Origin: Diospyros lotus
Taxonomy: Eukaryota > Streptophyta > Magnoliopsida > Ericales > Ebenaceae
Direction of reading: 5' to 3'
DNA length: 64,000 nucleotides
NCBI RefSeq assembly: GCF_014633365.1
Contig: NC_068338.1
Location: forward strand, 51,285,716-51,349,715
Of this stretch, positions 37,401 through 51,200 are shown one piece after another. The notes under the pieces are model-generated. The model saw nothing but the letters and a program-made list of their open reading frames with translations. It was not told where the DNA came from and did no database searches. Every line of letters begins with the position of its first letter. Position 1 is the first letter of the stretch. The position numbers and the translations under genes are program-made.

Positions 37401-38268
37401 TTATTTAATATCAATAATTAATAAAAAATAATATAGTTAAAAAAAATGAACATACAACATTGGAAATAATACAAGGTCCCAACGGGTCAGGGCTAGTGGG
37501 CCTAACCGGCCTAGGCCTATAAGGTCCCAACGGGCCGAGCTGGGGCCTTAGATGGGCGGGCTGTGGGCTCAAATTCTTTGACCCAGCCCGGCCCCCCTAT
37601 GGGGCCTGACCTGGCCAGTTTGAACAGTGACGTGCGCCCGGCCCTTTTGACATCTCTACTTCATAGTAATTTGATAAATATCTCTTCACAGTAATTTGAC
37701 TCTTTCAGATTTCTAAAAATTATTTATGGATTCCAGCTGCTTCTAACCTCCATTTTTCGTTGCCAAATTCTTCTGCTCAGCTAATTCTAGTTTTGTTTCT
37801 TACTATATTGATCAAAACAGTAAATAAGAACTGGTTTTTTGTCCCTTTTGACAGAACTGACTAGTTAGCTAGAATTCATGTATCCATCACTTCTGCAGCA
37901 AATAAATGCTAGATATGTCGTTGTACACTTCGTTGTTATTGTTGTTGAGAAGCCCATGACTGAAATAATACTTTCTCCGTTTACTATCTTTTCGTCTCCA
38001 GTATCTTGCTTGGTCTTTGAAGAGGAGCAAAGCCGTGAACAATGGTAAAAGAGTGGTGGGAGTTATTGGAAAGGGGCACCTGAACGGAGTGATATATGCA
38101 CTGATATCGGATCAGGGGAACTTGCGGTTCAGGGATCTGGTCGGGAAGAGGACAGCCGGGCAGGGCTCCTATTCTTGGGTTCAGACCCTTGTCAAGAACT
38201 TGGTTAGAGACACTGGCATTGCCATTCTGTTGTGGGCATTGTTTGAACAACTGAAGGCAGGATTTTAG
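34487..38268 (+). CDS. TraB-domain family protein
   Basis: Seven exons: 34487-34911, 35731-35849, 35926-36014, 36095-36169, 36379-36486, 36688-36783 and 38002-38268, totalling 1179 bp and 392 residues, in frame. The first roughly 50 residues are Ser/Pro/Arg-rich and could be an organelle targeting peptide. TraB/PrgY family hallmarks: GTSHIS at 110-115, KPDNVVVELCRSR at 130-142, the conserved middle (MFSLSGKGFFGAVGR, RPFGDE) and the C-terminal VVGVIGKGHLNGV. A hydrophobic stretch near the C terminus (IAILLWALF) may be a membrane anchor. The family is related to EreA/TIKI-type fold proteins; plant roles are poorly known (some members sit on mitochondria). Intron 1 uses a GC donor (AG then GCAAGT). 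Intron 6 (1.2 kb) contains a hAT element. The frame upstream of 34487 lacks an ATG. Confidence 0.92.
36903..37658. mobile_element. Non-autonomous hAT-type element in TraB intron 6
   Basis: Inverted ends TAAAGATGTCAAAAGG and TAGAGATGTCAAAAGG (right end read in reverse complement). The flanks CTTCACAG (36895-36902) and CTTCATAG (37659-37666) form an 8-bp target duplication with one mismatch. Subterminal parts are rich in GGCCC/GGGCC motifs, while the middle is AT-rich. No coding capacity. It does not disturb the intron borders. Confidence 0.8.
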
Positions 38269-40171
38269 AAGGAGCTTTCATATTATGGTCAGTTGATCCC
38301 CTTTTATGCCTCAAATTTTAGTTGAAAAACTGAAACTCACTGTTGGAGGTTGATTGGAATCGATCGGACAGCTACCCTATGTGCCAACAACTAGAAGTTC
38401 CAGATCTGTTGGCAAGTTCCACAGCTCAATGGAGCTTTCTTCTTTCTTTCTTTCTATAAATTGATCCAATTGGCCCATATTTATGCAAAGAATGAGCTTT
38501 CAACCTTTGTTCTTTTTTTCTTTTTACAAGTATTTGACTATTTGAGGCCCCATAGTTATCTGTGGTGAGTATTGCATAATTTTTGGAATGAATGCTGGAT
38601 TGAGTTTATCGGAGTAGGACTGTCAATACATCCAATCTATTTACAAAATTCAATTCATTTTGTATAAATTTGATCTAGATCCAACAAATTTATTTCATTA
38701 GATTGGATTTAGATCCGTCCAATGAGATGATATTAAACTGTTTTCTTTTCTTTTTTTGGTAGAGCTATATTCATTATATAAATATTTTATTAAATTTATT
38801 TAAAACATAAATATTATTTAAATATTTAAATTAGACACTTATAGTGACACTTTATATTAATGTTTTATATAGTATCATATTAATATAAATGTATAAAATT
38901 ATAATATATAATAAAAATAAAAATATCAAACTTAATTATTCAAATAACGAGAACTAATATGTTGTACACGTTGGATAATTTTATGCTACTTGACGCGGGC
39001 CTCACCAAGAAGGGGGGGTTGCACCAGGGGGGGGGGGGGTGCAAAGGGGGTGGGGCAATGTGCCCGGGGGGAGGGGGGGGGGGGGGGTGTTGTTGGGGTA
39101 GGGCCTATTTCAAATATATTTGAAATAGCATTCCTTAGTAATATATTTATTATACTTCATTGCTCTTTTATAACTATAAAAAAGTGTAATCCTAAAGGCA
39201 ATGGTTATGATATTAATAAATATATCTTATTATTAGACAACATTTACTTATTATACTTTATTTCTAATTACAAAAACAATATCTGATGAAATATTATAAA
39301 ACATAATATATTTATCATCAACTAATAAAATTATCTTATAATTAAAATTAAGGTGCAATATTTGCACATTATTTTATTCTTATACATTTTAATTTGACTG
39401 TAATGCTAACTATTGGGCAATTATTAAGGTGTAATAGTCACACTTTATTTTTAAATAAGGTACATTTATATTATGTTATTTTTTATTTTTAAATAATCAT
39501 ATTAGTTGATCAAATATTCAAAATATGATGTATTTATCATTATTTAATTAAATTATTTTAAATAAAATTTAAATAATTTAATTTATAATTCTACTAACTA
39601 TCATTATTAACGTTGAAACGATAACAAAAAGAGAAAAGAAGATAAAAGCAACGTTCTAAAATTATTATTATTTATTAGGTATTGTTTTTAGATAAACACA
39701 GCTACTGCATATTATTTTTAATTTTTAAATAATTTTATTAATTAATAATAAATTTTACGTGTTTTAAATTACTTAATTAAAGGTTTTGTTAATAAATGTT
39801 CAAGACTATTTAATTAAATACATATTAACAAGTGTAAAACTTTCTAAATAATCAATAAAATTATTTAAAAAGTAAAAATAAAATATAACAAATGCACATG
39901 ATGTAAAAATGAAAATATGTTTATAATTACTTAATCTCTGTCCTAAAACATAATTAGCCTTATGAAATATTTTAAAATAAAAAATAAATTGAAAATAAAA
40001 TATTAACGTTATGAGATATTTATTCCATGTTCCCGCCCGTCAAGAGGACGTCCATCTTCTCTCCGTCTTCTTCTCTTACCTCGCCCTCCCGGGCCGGCGC
40101 CGCTGCCTGAAGGCTGAAGCTACCATCGCTGAAGAAGAGAAGCCCACAAAACTTTTTGGGTCTTGATTTTA
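38269..40171. other. Intergenic, AT-rich, downstream of TraB
   Basis: The first few hundred bases are probably the TraB 3' untranslated region. A CAATA/GGATTT-rich stretch (about 38610-38740) resembles a degenerate MITE. A strongly G-rich block lies at about 38995-39105. The rest is AT-rich with no gene. Confidence 0.4.
38995..39105 (+). repeat. G-rich tract with several long G runs
   Basis: Runs of 7, 13, 5, 4, 6 and about 16 G in roughly 110 bp, with interruptions such as TTGCACCA and TGCAAA. Such a layout can form G-quadruplexes on the plus strand. It is also a place where read or assembly error is likely. Confidence 0.8.
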
Positions 40172-40545
40172 GCTCCGTGGGTCTTCACCAAACACTTCCT
40201 TGGCAAGATCCGCCGCCTCCGGCCAAGCCCTTTTCCTTCCCTTCCCGTCGTCGGCCACATCCACCGGACGTGGAGACCGTGGTGGAGACGTTCGAATAAG
40301 CCTCGCGTCGATTCCCTGCCGTTGTCAAGGTGGGTTGGAGAAGAGGCTCGTGGCGTTGGAGGCGGAGAGAGATGGGTTTATACGGGAATTGAAAGAAGAG
40401 CACAGAAGAGGAATGGCCGCCGGCAGCGACGGCTCAGAGCGGGAGGGAGGGAAGGAGAAGACCATGGTGGAGATGTTGGTCTCACTACAACAATCGGAGC
40501 CCACATATTACACGAATGAATGATCATAGGCATGATGATAATAAG
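40172..40545 (+). pseudogene. CYP81-type cytochrome P450 fragment
   Basis: One frame gives KIRRLRPSPFPSLPVVGHIH, the proline-rich hinge near the N terminus of CYP81-family P450s. A second frame then gives GLEKRLVALEAERDGFIREL, EEHRR and MVEMLVSLQQSEPTYYT, matching the family region around residues 230-290 (EKTM..LL.LQ....YYT). About 200 residues between these parts are missing, the two parts are in different frames, and a stop follows, so this is a decayed, internally deleted copy. No heme-binding region is present. Confidence 0.7.
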
Positions 40546-42738
40546 AATTCCAAACTTAATTCATCCATTCTTTCATTCAATTTGAATTCCCTAAAAAAAA
40601 ACAAATATGAAACCCAACATTGCAGCAGAGTGAAGACCCAGAAATCTAAGATGTATTGTATATCTTAGTTTAAATATATTTATATAAATGGGTTTTCTAA
40701 AATATAAATATAAACAAAAATACGTAATGTATATGCACATATACTAAAAATAGATATTTAATTTATAATTCTGTTTAAATGTTGAAAACACCGGCGGCAA
40801 TGGCAAAGGCTAGGTAGGTAGGGTAGGTGGCAAGCTCACTTAGCACTTAAGCATGCTACAATCTTTTCACGGCCCATTACATATCTGGGACAACATTTTA
40901 GACTGTCAACAAAATTAAGATATGATATGGCTATTGGCAAAAATAAGAAATTTGGTTTCTGTCTTTTTCTATAATTAACCTTAAACCCTTATTAAAATGC
41001 TATATGAAATTGAACTTTCGAATCTTCTGAATTTCTAAAACAGATTACCACTTACAATCCAACCGATTCTAATAATGTATGAGTTTGGTATTAAACATAG
41101 AAAATACTTCAAAACCATGGGGATTGGTGGAGATCAATACCAGAACCTCCCAAGTTTGCACTTTGTGAGGTTTAAACATATTTTTCAAGAAGCAAATTGT
41201 TATCCTCCGGTTATTAAATAAGTGATTTCCTTTTCATTTATGTACATTTTCATTCCACCGAACATTTCCTTTCTTATATCAATTATAAAGAGTTTAAATG
41301 ATTTTATTTTCTTTCCAGGATCAGCCTAAAAAACTGCAAAATAAATAAATGAGAACTCTTTATTTATATTCATAATAATGTACCTTGTAGAGGTAGAAAC
41401 AAGTTACACCCTTGCCCAAATTTGACATTTAAAAAGTCACACAATCTTGACAGTCGATGATCGCTTGACTGGAGTTGGAACTGATAATGAACTATCGACG
41501 TACTAATTGAGCTTCTGGAATGTCCCCTGTTAATCTACAGTTGATTATGGCTTCGACTAACGAGAATTTGTGGTCATTTTCAGTTGCTTTATACTTCATT
41601 TCCTTACTTTTCGTATCATACACCCTTCACACATATAATTTTTTTTCCTGTTTTGACATAACTATTGAACCAAAATGGTGTGAAGGTTAAACCCACCAAA
41701 TACATTGAATTTCCCATAAATGGACATGAATACATCAGTTTATCCGCATATTATCCAAAAATACGTCATTATGCATGCTACAGTACTTCCCATCAACATA
41801 CACAAAATGAAAATATACATCATGCTTCCCAAAAGGATATCTCAACTTTGGTCATTTCAGGCCAAAATATCAAGAGAGTAATGGTTCCAAGAACTGGAAT
41901 GATATTTCTTCAAGCTTCCACTTTATCTCTTTTCCCTTTGAAGGAACAACTTCATCCACTAGATGTTAAATGTGAAAAGGGTGAGCGGATGAAGCCCAGA
42001 AAGGGTTAAAACATAATTTTCATAACATGCTTCTCATGATAAATAGCATGAAATAATTGAACTTTGTCGTCTACAAGAGGAGCCAAATCAAATCTCTCTA
42101 CGTCTCACCATATCCCAAACCTATGTCCAAGAGTGAGCCGCTTCCCCTATTCCCACTCTAGGTTGAAATCCATCAACCATGGTAAACACATTCTCAAAGA
42201 CCCCCAACTACATATGACCACGGTTTTGTGTAATGTGAAAAAAGTCAAAACTTTTATGTACATTTGAACAACTCTCATCCTTTCATGTAACTCAAAAGAG
42301 AAAAACATATTTTGTTTCCATGCCAAGTTTTAATGAAAATGTGGTTCCTGCAATGGAAAAACTAGCCTTGATCACACAAGCACTTGCCTTGTGATTAAAC
42401 AATAAACACTTTTGGCAAGCGGGTTTGTTGTTTTTATAAAAAACGCACTTGGCAAGTGCGCCCTTTAATAGAACAATAAACGCACATGATAAGCATGTTT
42501 ATTGTTTTATTGAAAAACACGCCCTTTTTTTTTTTTTTTTGTAAATGCATTGAAAAACACACTTGTGAAATGTGTTTATGCATTTGGTCTTCCCAACACT
42601 AGATTCATAATTAATATCAACCCAATACTATTTCAGTAATTTTTTAAATAATTACAAAGAAAAACTAATTGGAAGAACCCCATATATATATGTTATATCT
42701 ATTAAAAGAAAGGACTAAAATATTTCTGTACTCACCAA
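40546..42738. other. Intergenic between the P450 scrap and the response regulator 3' end
   Basis: AT-rich DNA. The stretch 42233-42350 has an inverted relative at 60450-60560 (see repeat entry). At 42370-42600 there are short repeated CAATAAACAC/GCACTTG.CAAGTG motifs. Small frames here show no known motif. Confidence 0.4.
42233..42350. repeat. Repeat copy A, inverted relative at 60450-60560
   Basis: Contains CATTTGAACAACTCTCATCC and CATGCCAAGTTTTAATGAAA, whose reverse complements stand at 60450-60560. The two copies flank the response-regulator gene. The family is not recognised. Confidence 0.8.
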
Positions 42739-45700
42739 TTAATTTATTTGACGAGGGCTTTGATTAGATGGTAAAAAATGTTCATCTGACAAACTGTGAG
42801 CTTCACCACCTGCAGGTTGCTGAAACAAGATAAAAAGATTTAGGTATTGGAGTATTTTGGAATAACTAAAATGTAATAGCCAATTGATAATATGTAAAAA
42901 AATATTTAAAAATGTACATGCCTGCTGAAGGGACTGATAGTTCACTTCTAGGTTATCCATATTGTTAAAATTCAAGGCTTCTTCAATGCCTTGCTGGTAT
43001 GCATAAAAGAAAGGGGGGAGTATAGAAGAAAGAAGCGGCATTTTGTCATATATGAAGAGTACTAAAACTTTAAGTATGTTAACAATCTGCTGAACTAGAA
43101 ATGGAATGTAGAACAATTTTTTCGATACCTGAAATGGATTTACTTCGGTGCCAATTTCATCCAAAAAACTGAAGTCAATTACATCTTCACCACAGTGTTG
43201 ATCAAAAGTTATCCCACCAAGATCAGAAACATTAGAAAGAGGTGGCATTGAAGCATTCTCTTGTTGAATGGAACTCAATGATGGTGAGACATTATTTGTA
43301 ATCTGAACCCCAATGGAAGACGATACTCCACGGCCCAAATGACCATCACCAGAATTGCCACTCAAAGTTGGCACAGGACTGATACTTTCATATTGGATTT
43401 CATTCATCACGCCACTGCTAAAATCTAAATAAGTTGATGCTTCAGCAGTTGTGAGCTCAGTATAATCACTGTCGCTAGAGTTAATATCACCAGATGCGGT
43501 AGAAATGTGCTCTTTTTGATGACCCATTTGGGTAAATTTTGTACCACTAAAGAGGCTGGCTGAAGTATTTCCGGCCAACAACAAATTGTTTTGATAATTA
43601 TTTAATTCAATTCTTGAAGTATAGGGCATGTTAAATGCACTTCCAGGAATTGGTTTATTGAGATAATTGTATGATGAGTTGCTGGGTGAAACTTTCTGGA
43701 ACAAATAAGGTGGATCGTCACCAAGTCTGGGAGCTTCAGTTGGAACATAGCTCTCACTATATGTGTGTTGAAGTGATGGAATCATGTTGCCTTGTTCCAG
43801 ATTTTGTGATTGCAGTTGGCGTCTCCATAAAGGGACAGGCTGCATACGTGCAAATGTTGATCGATAAGTCTTTTCGATCTTGCTCCTTTCACTAATAGGC
43901 CGAGCTTGAGTGTTGGATTCAAAAACTTGCCTTTGGTAGCTTCGATACTTCTGCAAATTCATATTAATTGCATCATCAACAAGATAAAAACATCAAGAAA
44001 GAATAAATAATTTGTGCAGAAAGATTTCTGTAAACATGTAAGCTTTGTTCATGATTAAAAAACATTGATGTGTTTTATTTACATACAGTTATGCTTACTT
44101 ACATAATTCTTACTCCATATTTTTGTGCTAATACACACCTTACAGGGTAAGAGATAGTACATATTATTGAACCAAGATCTTCCATGATCAGTCACAGAGT
44201 TACAAGTTAGTTTGTATTGCTCACTGATTGTAAGAGAAATACAAGGTCCAATAGAACTGTAAAGTAGTAGGATCAAGGGTTTCCTAGGCATTCTGAATTT
44301 TTTTCTTTGTATATGCACATCAATACTAATCAATAAATGTAGATTTCCAATTTGGCATTCTCTTTTTGTTGAAGCCTGTAAAAAATAGAGTTCATTATTT
44401 TACATTTACTCAGATGAATTTAATTTAATTTTCAAATTTATTTTATTTGAAGTCCACATGATTAAATATGAAACTAAATGATCATAGGAAAAAAATATGA
44501 AAATACATGTGACACAAAAACATAACCACAATTTTCAGTTAAATAATTGTATCAAACTTTTATACCGACGTAAACATTTTGGAATGGTAACACTAGAGAA
44601 CTGAGAGAGAGTAAAACGAGTGACCTTTTTTTCTTGCTAAGGGAAATGAGTGTCTTTTACAGCTACCCATTACTTATTGTAATTGCTTATTCATGTTATT
44701 ACATGCGTATGTAAAAGATTATGGTAAGTGGCACCAAACCCCCGATGGTTTAAAAATGTCTTTGAAGATTGGCCTTGTGGTTTTCTTTTCTTGCAAAAAC
44801 CCCCGTTGGTTTAAATCCAAATCTTGTATATCTATCTAGAAAGCAACAAATTTTTCTAGTGCTGATACCTTTCCATACATGGAAACCCTAAATAGCAAAA
44901 CTAAATGAGTGAACTAGTCCCAGCAATTGAGATGTTCAGTTTCATTCCTCCTAATGGTAGTTCCACTTGAGGCGGGTTATCTGTGGTGGTGTACAATACA
45001 AAAGGGGGGGGTCCTTCTTTTCAAAATGCCAGTAGAAGTGGCAAAAAATGTCAGGTATGCTATCCCCGATGTTAAAGGAAGACATAGGAAAAAACCAGTG
45101 CCAGAAAAGTTCCCAGTGTTTACAAATGGCAGAACCAATTCTCAGCGTTTTAAACATAATTACCGGCTGTTATAACCGTTGGTAATAGCTTTTGAACACC
45201 AGTTTTGGTACACTATTGTCAGCGTTTATAAATGCCATGAATGTGATAGAACACCAGTAACTTTGTTCAATCATAATGCATAAAAGCACAAAATAAGATG
45301 ATAAACATTGGGGAAAAACAAATGAAAGACGCAATACCCTGCCTCCTTTTGGTTATTCCCAATTTTGATAACCAGTTACAAAAAATTCACAAACAAGTAT
45401 CTACTATCCACTTTAATGGTCAACCATCCCCTACCATCTATTCACAAAGAAACATCCAACAATGATCAACCTAACAAACAAGCATTTCAACCACCACTTA
45501 TCATCCATCCAGCAGTTCACAAGCAAACTCATCTAAGAAATATCAAAATTTTCATATAATGTAAAAAGGTCAGCATCCATCATACCATGTGCAACAAGTA
45601 CAAAATTCAAAAACATATATACATGCAACAAGTATGACATCCAAAAATTAAAAAAAAAAAAAAAAAGAGTAGCAGCATTCAACAAATTTAATACATACTA

Positions 45701-48194
45701 AATTTGTTTGAATAAATTGAACATATTAAAATAGGAATCCTTTTGGCAAGTTTTGTTCCGTGTTTCTTATTCCAAAGTTAAAAGGCATTTGAAGACAGAC
45801 AATGTGCATTAATATACATCTAAGATATGGCAAATCAATAATTTTCATATAAGATGAAATATGCACAACCAAATAATAACAAACCTGCAAGTGACTAGCT
45901 ACTTGTTCCCTTGTCAATCCAGGCACATTCATCAGCTTGACAAGTTTATTTGGAACAGCATCTGGATTGTGTCAAAAAGGGAGAGGAAATTAATCAATCA
46001 GGCAAGACAAAATGAAAATAAAAGAGCAACCCTAAAAAGGATATCAATTAATTCAACAGAAATATGTCAATATACAATAAGAATGAGAAAAATTCCTGCC
46101 ACTGAAATCCCTTACTTTCAGGGCCGCCCATGGCTTTAACAGCTTCCACAAACTGGCTGTGGACTTCATTTGTCCAAATAAACCTTGGCTTTCTTGGGCC
46201 AGCAAAAAAATTATTGCCATCTCCCTCTTCAGCATTTGTATCCATTACAATGGCCTTTTTCCCAGAATCCTTCATGCTTAGCATATATTCAATTGGAGAT
46301 GATGCATGCTCCATTTCTTGAATAGAAAATTTGTGAACTTGGGTTGCCTCTTGAAACCGGATTGCTTGATTGCCAGCCTTGGCAATTTGGTGTGCTTCTT
46401 GAGCACTTCCACTTTCCTCGGTAACAGTTTTTCCTTTTCTACTTGCAACCGCAAATTGCCATAGATTTTTCAAGTCACTTGGGGTTATCGGCTTCACTAT
46501 GAAAAGTGCAGCCCCACTCTCCAACGCCTTCAGTATGATAGCATCCTTGTCATCAGCTGACATAACTGCATCACAGGCCAATTTAAAAATAATGATGATA
46601 ACAACAGTATGACGTTAGATCTTCAAATGTTATAGGGTGTTTATATAGTATCATGCAACACACATATGCAAAAAGGATCCCAACTGACTAAAAATCATTG
46701 AGGGCAAGCAGTAAACATGGACCTGTCTGTGTGCAACTGAAAAAGAGAGGAAATTGCCAAGCCAATAATGAATTAGGAGATACAAAGAAAGAAAAGGAAT
46801 TCAAATGAGAATTATTTTGCATACCAGGAAAAATTGACTTCAAAAATAGAAAGCAATAAATGACCAAAAATATGAAAATCAAAGTGATTCTTACAAACTA
46901 CAGGTAACTTGAATTCTTCTTGAATTTGCTTTTGTAACTCAAATCCGTTCATGTCTGACATATGCACATCTGTGAGGACAAGATCAATGGAGCCTGCCTT
47001 CATTCTTAGGGTGCACAAAGCATCAAATGCATGTTTCTCTGTTAGAACTGAAATCAACACATGAAAAGAAATTCGTTAAGTGATAATGATCAAACCAAAA
47101 CACTAAACAGTTTCCAGCACACGTTATGTGTTTTATAACTTTCTGCAACAAAATACTTGGATTTCACAAACGCTCATTGGAATCTGAATGAATTGAATGA
47201 ATGAAAGCGTGAGTCATGGATAATCGAAATAAAATTATATAAATCATTCCATGTCACATATATGTCAGGTGATAACTTTTCTCTTGTATGCATGTAGATA
47301 TCCTCTCTATTGCCCTATATATCTTAATGAAATTGTATTAGAAAAAATCTAATGAATGAATACATAACACACTAATTAGTGAAACTTGTTACTTAAATAA
47401 GATGATGGATATCTATGTTCACATTAATTATTGAATGAGGATATAGAACCATGTTGAACAGAATGCAGATCTCCCCCCCCCCCCCCCGCGGCGGCAAGAT
47501 TTTCTATTTTATGGGACATAAAAGGGAGAAAATGAGATCAAGTTTCTTTTTTGGGTAAATTTCCCGCAGGACCCTTGAGGTTTGGCTAAAAAACAGTGAC
47601 TATCGCTGTGTTTTTAGAAGTAACATGAACCTCCCTTCAGGTTAATTACCATGTAACAAATAACCCCCTGCTGTTAAGTAATGTCAGTTAATTTTGCAAA
47701 ATTCCCAAACTGCCCCACCTTCTCTCTCTCTCTCAAGTATAGAAAAATAAAATTGAAACCCACTGTTCACATTCTTCATGAAGGCTGCTTTTCTACTCCT
47801 CTTAGAAACAAAAATTGAAACCTAAGCAAATATAATATGTATGTATGTATAGATATATAAAACCTCCTGCAACCTGATTCCCTCTTGGTTTTTGTAAATT
47901 TTCTCATTTAATTTCTGTATGCTTCTCTCTCTATTTTGGGATGTACTCCTCTTGCAACCCAGCTACTGGTGGGTTCCAAAATTGAACCCCCACGTCTCCA
48001 AGATCAAGACCAAATCCTTCTTGATTTCAATGAAGAGAAAAACGACCAAATCGAAGAAAAAAAGGAACCCAAAATCTTAACAGAAGAAAAATGTAATCCG
48101 AGCAGGGGATTTTTTTAAGGACTGAGGTTCATATCTGAACCCCAGGGGATTCAGGTTTGGATGGGGTTCAAACATGAAATCCTCACACTCCCCC

Positions 48195-48250
<56 letters not shown>

Positions 48251-51200
48251 TAGCCAATCAGCCCCATTGCCGTTGGAGACATGAGAGAGAGAGTGAAGAG
48301 AGAAAGAGATAGGAGGGGAGGGAGAGGACAAAGAAAGAGAAAGCAAAGATGAAAGAGAAAGGGAGAGAAAATATCTTAAACATAAGGGTAAAATGGTCAT
48401 TTGACTAGGTCTAATAACAACAGGAGAGGTCTATGCCATTTTCAAAAAACACAAGGGTGGTAGGTGTCTTTTAGCCAAACCTCACGGGTGTCGCGTGAAA
48501 TTTACCCTTCTTTTTTGTAGGAAATTAGAATAAAACTCTCTTATTCCTTGAATGTACACGGATACATCCTCTTATAGAGGAAAAGGAATACAACAAGGAA
48601 ACTAATCTAATTACAAGAAAGGAAGGAAAAGTAAACAAGAAAGATACATATAAACATTCTTAGGAAAGTTTCCTAAGATTAAATTAGGTAATATCCTATT
48701 TCAGTTTTAGAAACTTCTAAAGATCTTTTTCCCTTGACATATCTTCCTGATCCAACATATCTTCGTAATCCAACACTCCCCCTCAAGTTGATAAATAAAT
48801 ATTTGTTATTCCCAGCTTGCTTATTAGAACTTTAAATCGTTTTGCAGCCAACCCTTTAGTTAACATATCAGCTATTAGATTTTCAGATGACACATAAGGA
48901 ATCTGAATTAGACTAGCATCCAACTTCTCCTTTATGAAGTGCCGGACAATTTCTACATACTTTGTCCTGTCATGCTGAATAAAATTGTGAGAAATATTAA
49001 TAGCTGATTGTTTATCACAAAATAGGTCAATAGTACCTTGGATCTTGATCTTCAAATCTTCCAAAATAATCCGTAGCCACAGCAATTCACATAAACCTAG
49101 GGCTAGGGCCCTAAACTCGGCTTTTGCACTAGATCTTGTCACAACATTTTGCTTTTTACTCCTCTAAGACACAAGATTTTCCTCCAAAAATATACAATAC
49201 CCGATGGTGGATCTCCTATCAATTAGAGAACCACCATAATTTGCATCTGTGAATCCTTGCACATTTAATTCAACCCCAATTTTAAACAAGATGCCCTTAC
49301 TCTGTGTGGCCTTTAGGTAGCTTAAGATCTTCCTTATTGCCTGCATATGCTCCTTGGTTGGGCTATGCATGAATTGACTTACTAGGCTGGCAGCAAAATC
49401 TATGTCAGGCCTAGTACAAGAGAGGTAGATTAACTTGCCAACAAGTCTTCGGAACCTTCTTTTATCTACTGCCTTCTCCTATGGATTTTCCTTCAATAGG
49501 ATGTTAGGTTCCACAAGTATGCTAGTTCCTCTGCCCCTTGTCATCCTTGTTTCAACCAACAAGTCTAACACATACTTGCGTTGGGATAGGAAAATTTCAG
49601 CCTTAGAGTAAGCAACTTCTATTCCCAAAAAATATTTGAGAACCCCAAGGTCTTTAATCAGGAATTCCTTAGCCAATTTCCCGTTAAGGGTCTATTGTTC
49701 TTCATCATATTTTCCTGTGACCATTATATCATCAACATACACTAGTAGGGTTGTGACCTTTTTTCCCGAATGTTTAAAGAAGAGGGTATGGTCCCTTCTG
49801 CTTTGGGAGTATCCCATAGACTTCATAGCCTTAGAAAACCTCCCAAACCATGCCCATAGGGGTTGCTTGAGCCCATACAAAGCCTTTTTAAGCCTGCACA
49901 TTGTACCTGTCTCTCCTTCCTAAAATCTAGGAGATAACTCCATTAACACTTCCTCCTATGTCCCTATGTAAGAAGGCATTCTTCACATCTAGTTATTGCA
50001 TCTTCCACCCGAAATGAGCTGCTAGAGATATAAGAATCCTTACAGTGGTCATCTTTTTCCAAGGAGGTAAAGGTCTCAAGATAATCTATTCCATAGGATT
50101 GAGTGTAGCCTTTGGCCACCAGCCTACATTTGTATCTCTCCAAAGTTCCATCAGCCTTGTACTTTAAATTAAATATCCATCTCCAGCCAACTAGGGTTAT
50201 TCCCTTAGGTCTAGGCACCAATTCCCACATTTGGTTTTTATTTAGAGCATTCATCTCCTTTAGCATGGCTTGCTTTCAATTCTGGTCTTTTAGAGCCTCA
50301 TCTACTGACTTAGGAATAACAATGGTATCCAATGAGGTTAGGAAGCTTTTGTGGCTTTGGGAGAGACGATGGTAGGATAGGTAATTAAACAAAGGGTGTA
50401 AGGTACAATTTCTGACCCCTTTCCCTACAACAATTGGCATGTCCAAGTCATTAGAAACATGGTTAGGCAAGGTTGAATCCAATGGTTGTGTGGATTCCAT
50501 ACCTAAACTGAGGTCTGATGCTAATGTAGGCTGAGAATCCACAATAGGATGCCTCCTTTTAAACACATATATATGGCGAGCCCTTAAACCTAACCAGGGA
50601 TGGCAACTGAGGGACTACTTGCTCATTGCATGCTGCAGGTTGAGGAGAGATAGAAGAGGAAGTAATAGGAATAGGAGTGGAATTAGGTTACAGAGATTGG
50701 TGTGTGTTAATTAGAAGGTCAATCATTAGGTTATTGGAGTTGGTTGGTGATGGTGCCAAGTTAGGAAAGTCATCCCCAATACTATGGTCCCCATATTCCC
50801 CATTCTCCCCCTAGGGACCAATCGGAGAAGGACCAAAAAAGGACTAAGATTCAATGAAAGTGACATCTTTGGAGACAGAATTTTCTAGAGGTAGAATTGT
50901 AACACTTGTAGCCCTTTTGAGTGGGAGAGTAATCAAGGAAAACACACCTAAGAGCCCTAAGATCAAGTTTGTCTCGTTGAATTTTAGGAATGTGAACAAA
51001 GCACACGCAACCAAACACTCGAAGTGGAAGAGGGATGTAGACTAAAGTCTGGAAGGAGGAGGACAAATAGTAGAAAGGGATTTTATTATTTAAAACCTTA
51101 GATGGAACTCTATTAATCACATAGGTTGTTGTTAGAACAACTTCTCCCCAATAATTTTTAGGAACATGGTGATGATGGAGAAGAGCCCTAGGAACATTAA

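Noticed and set aside
41665..42267. Two plus-strand frames of 114 and 67 codons
   Set aside because: No family resemblance, no introns or context, and the second overlaps a dispersed repeat.
42739..43962. Single 407-codon frame for the response regulator C terminus
   Set aside because: It reads through two introns; the family pattern and splice sites (43128, 42994, 42921, 42820) support three exons.
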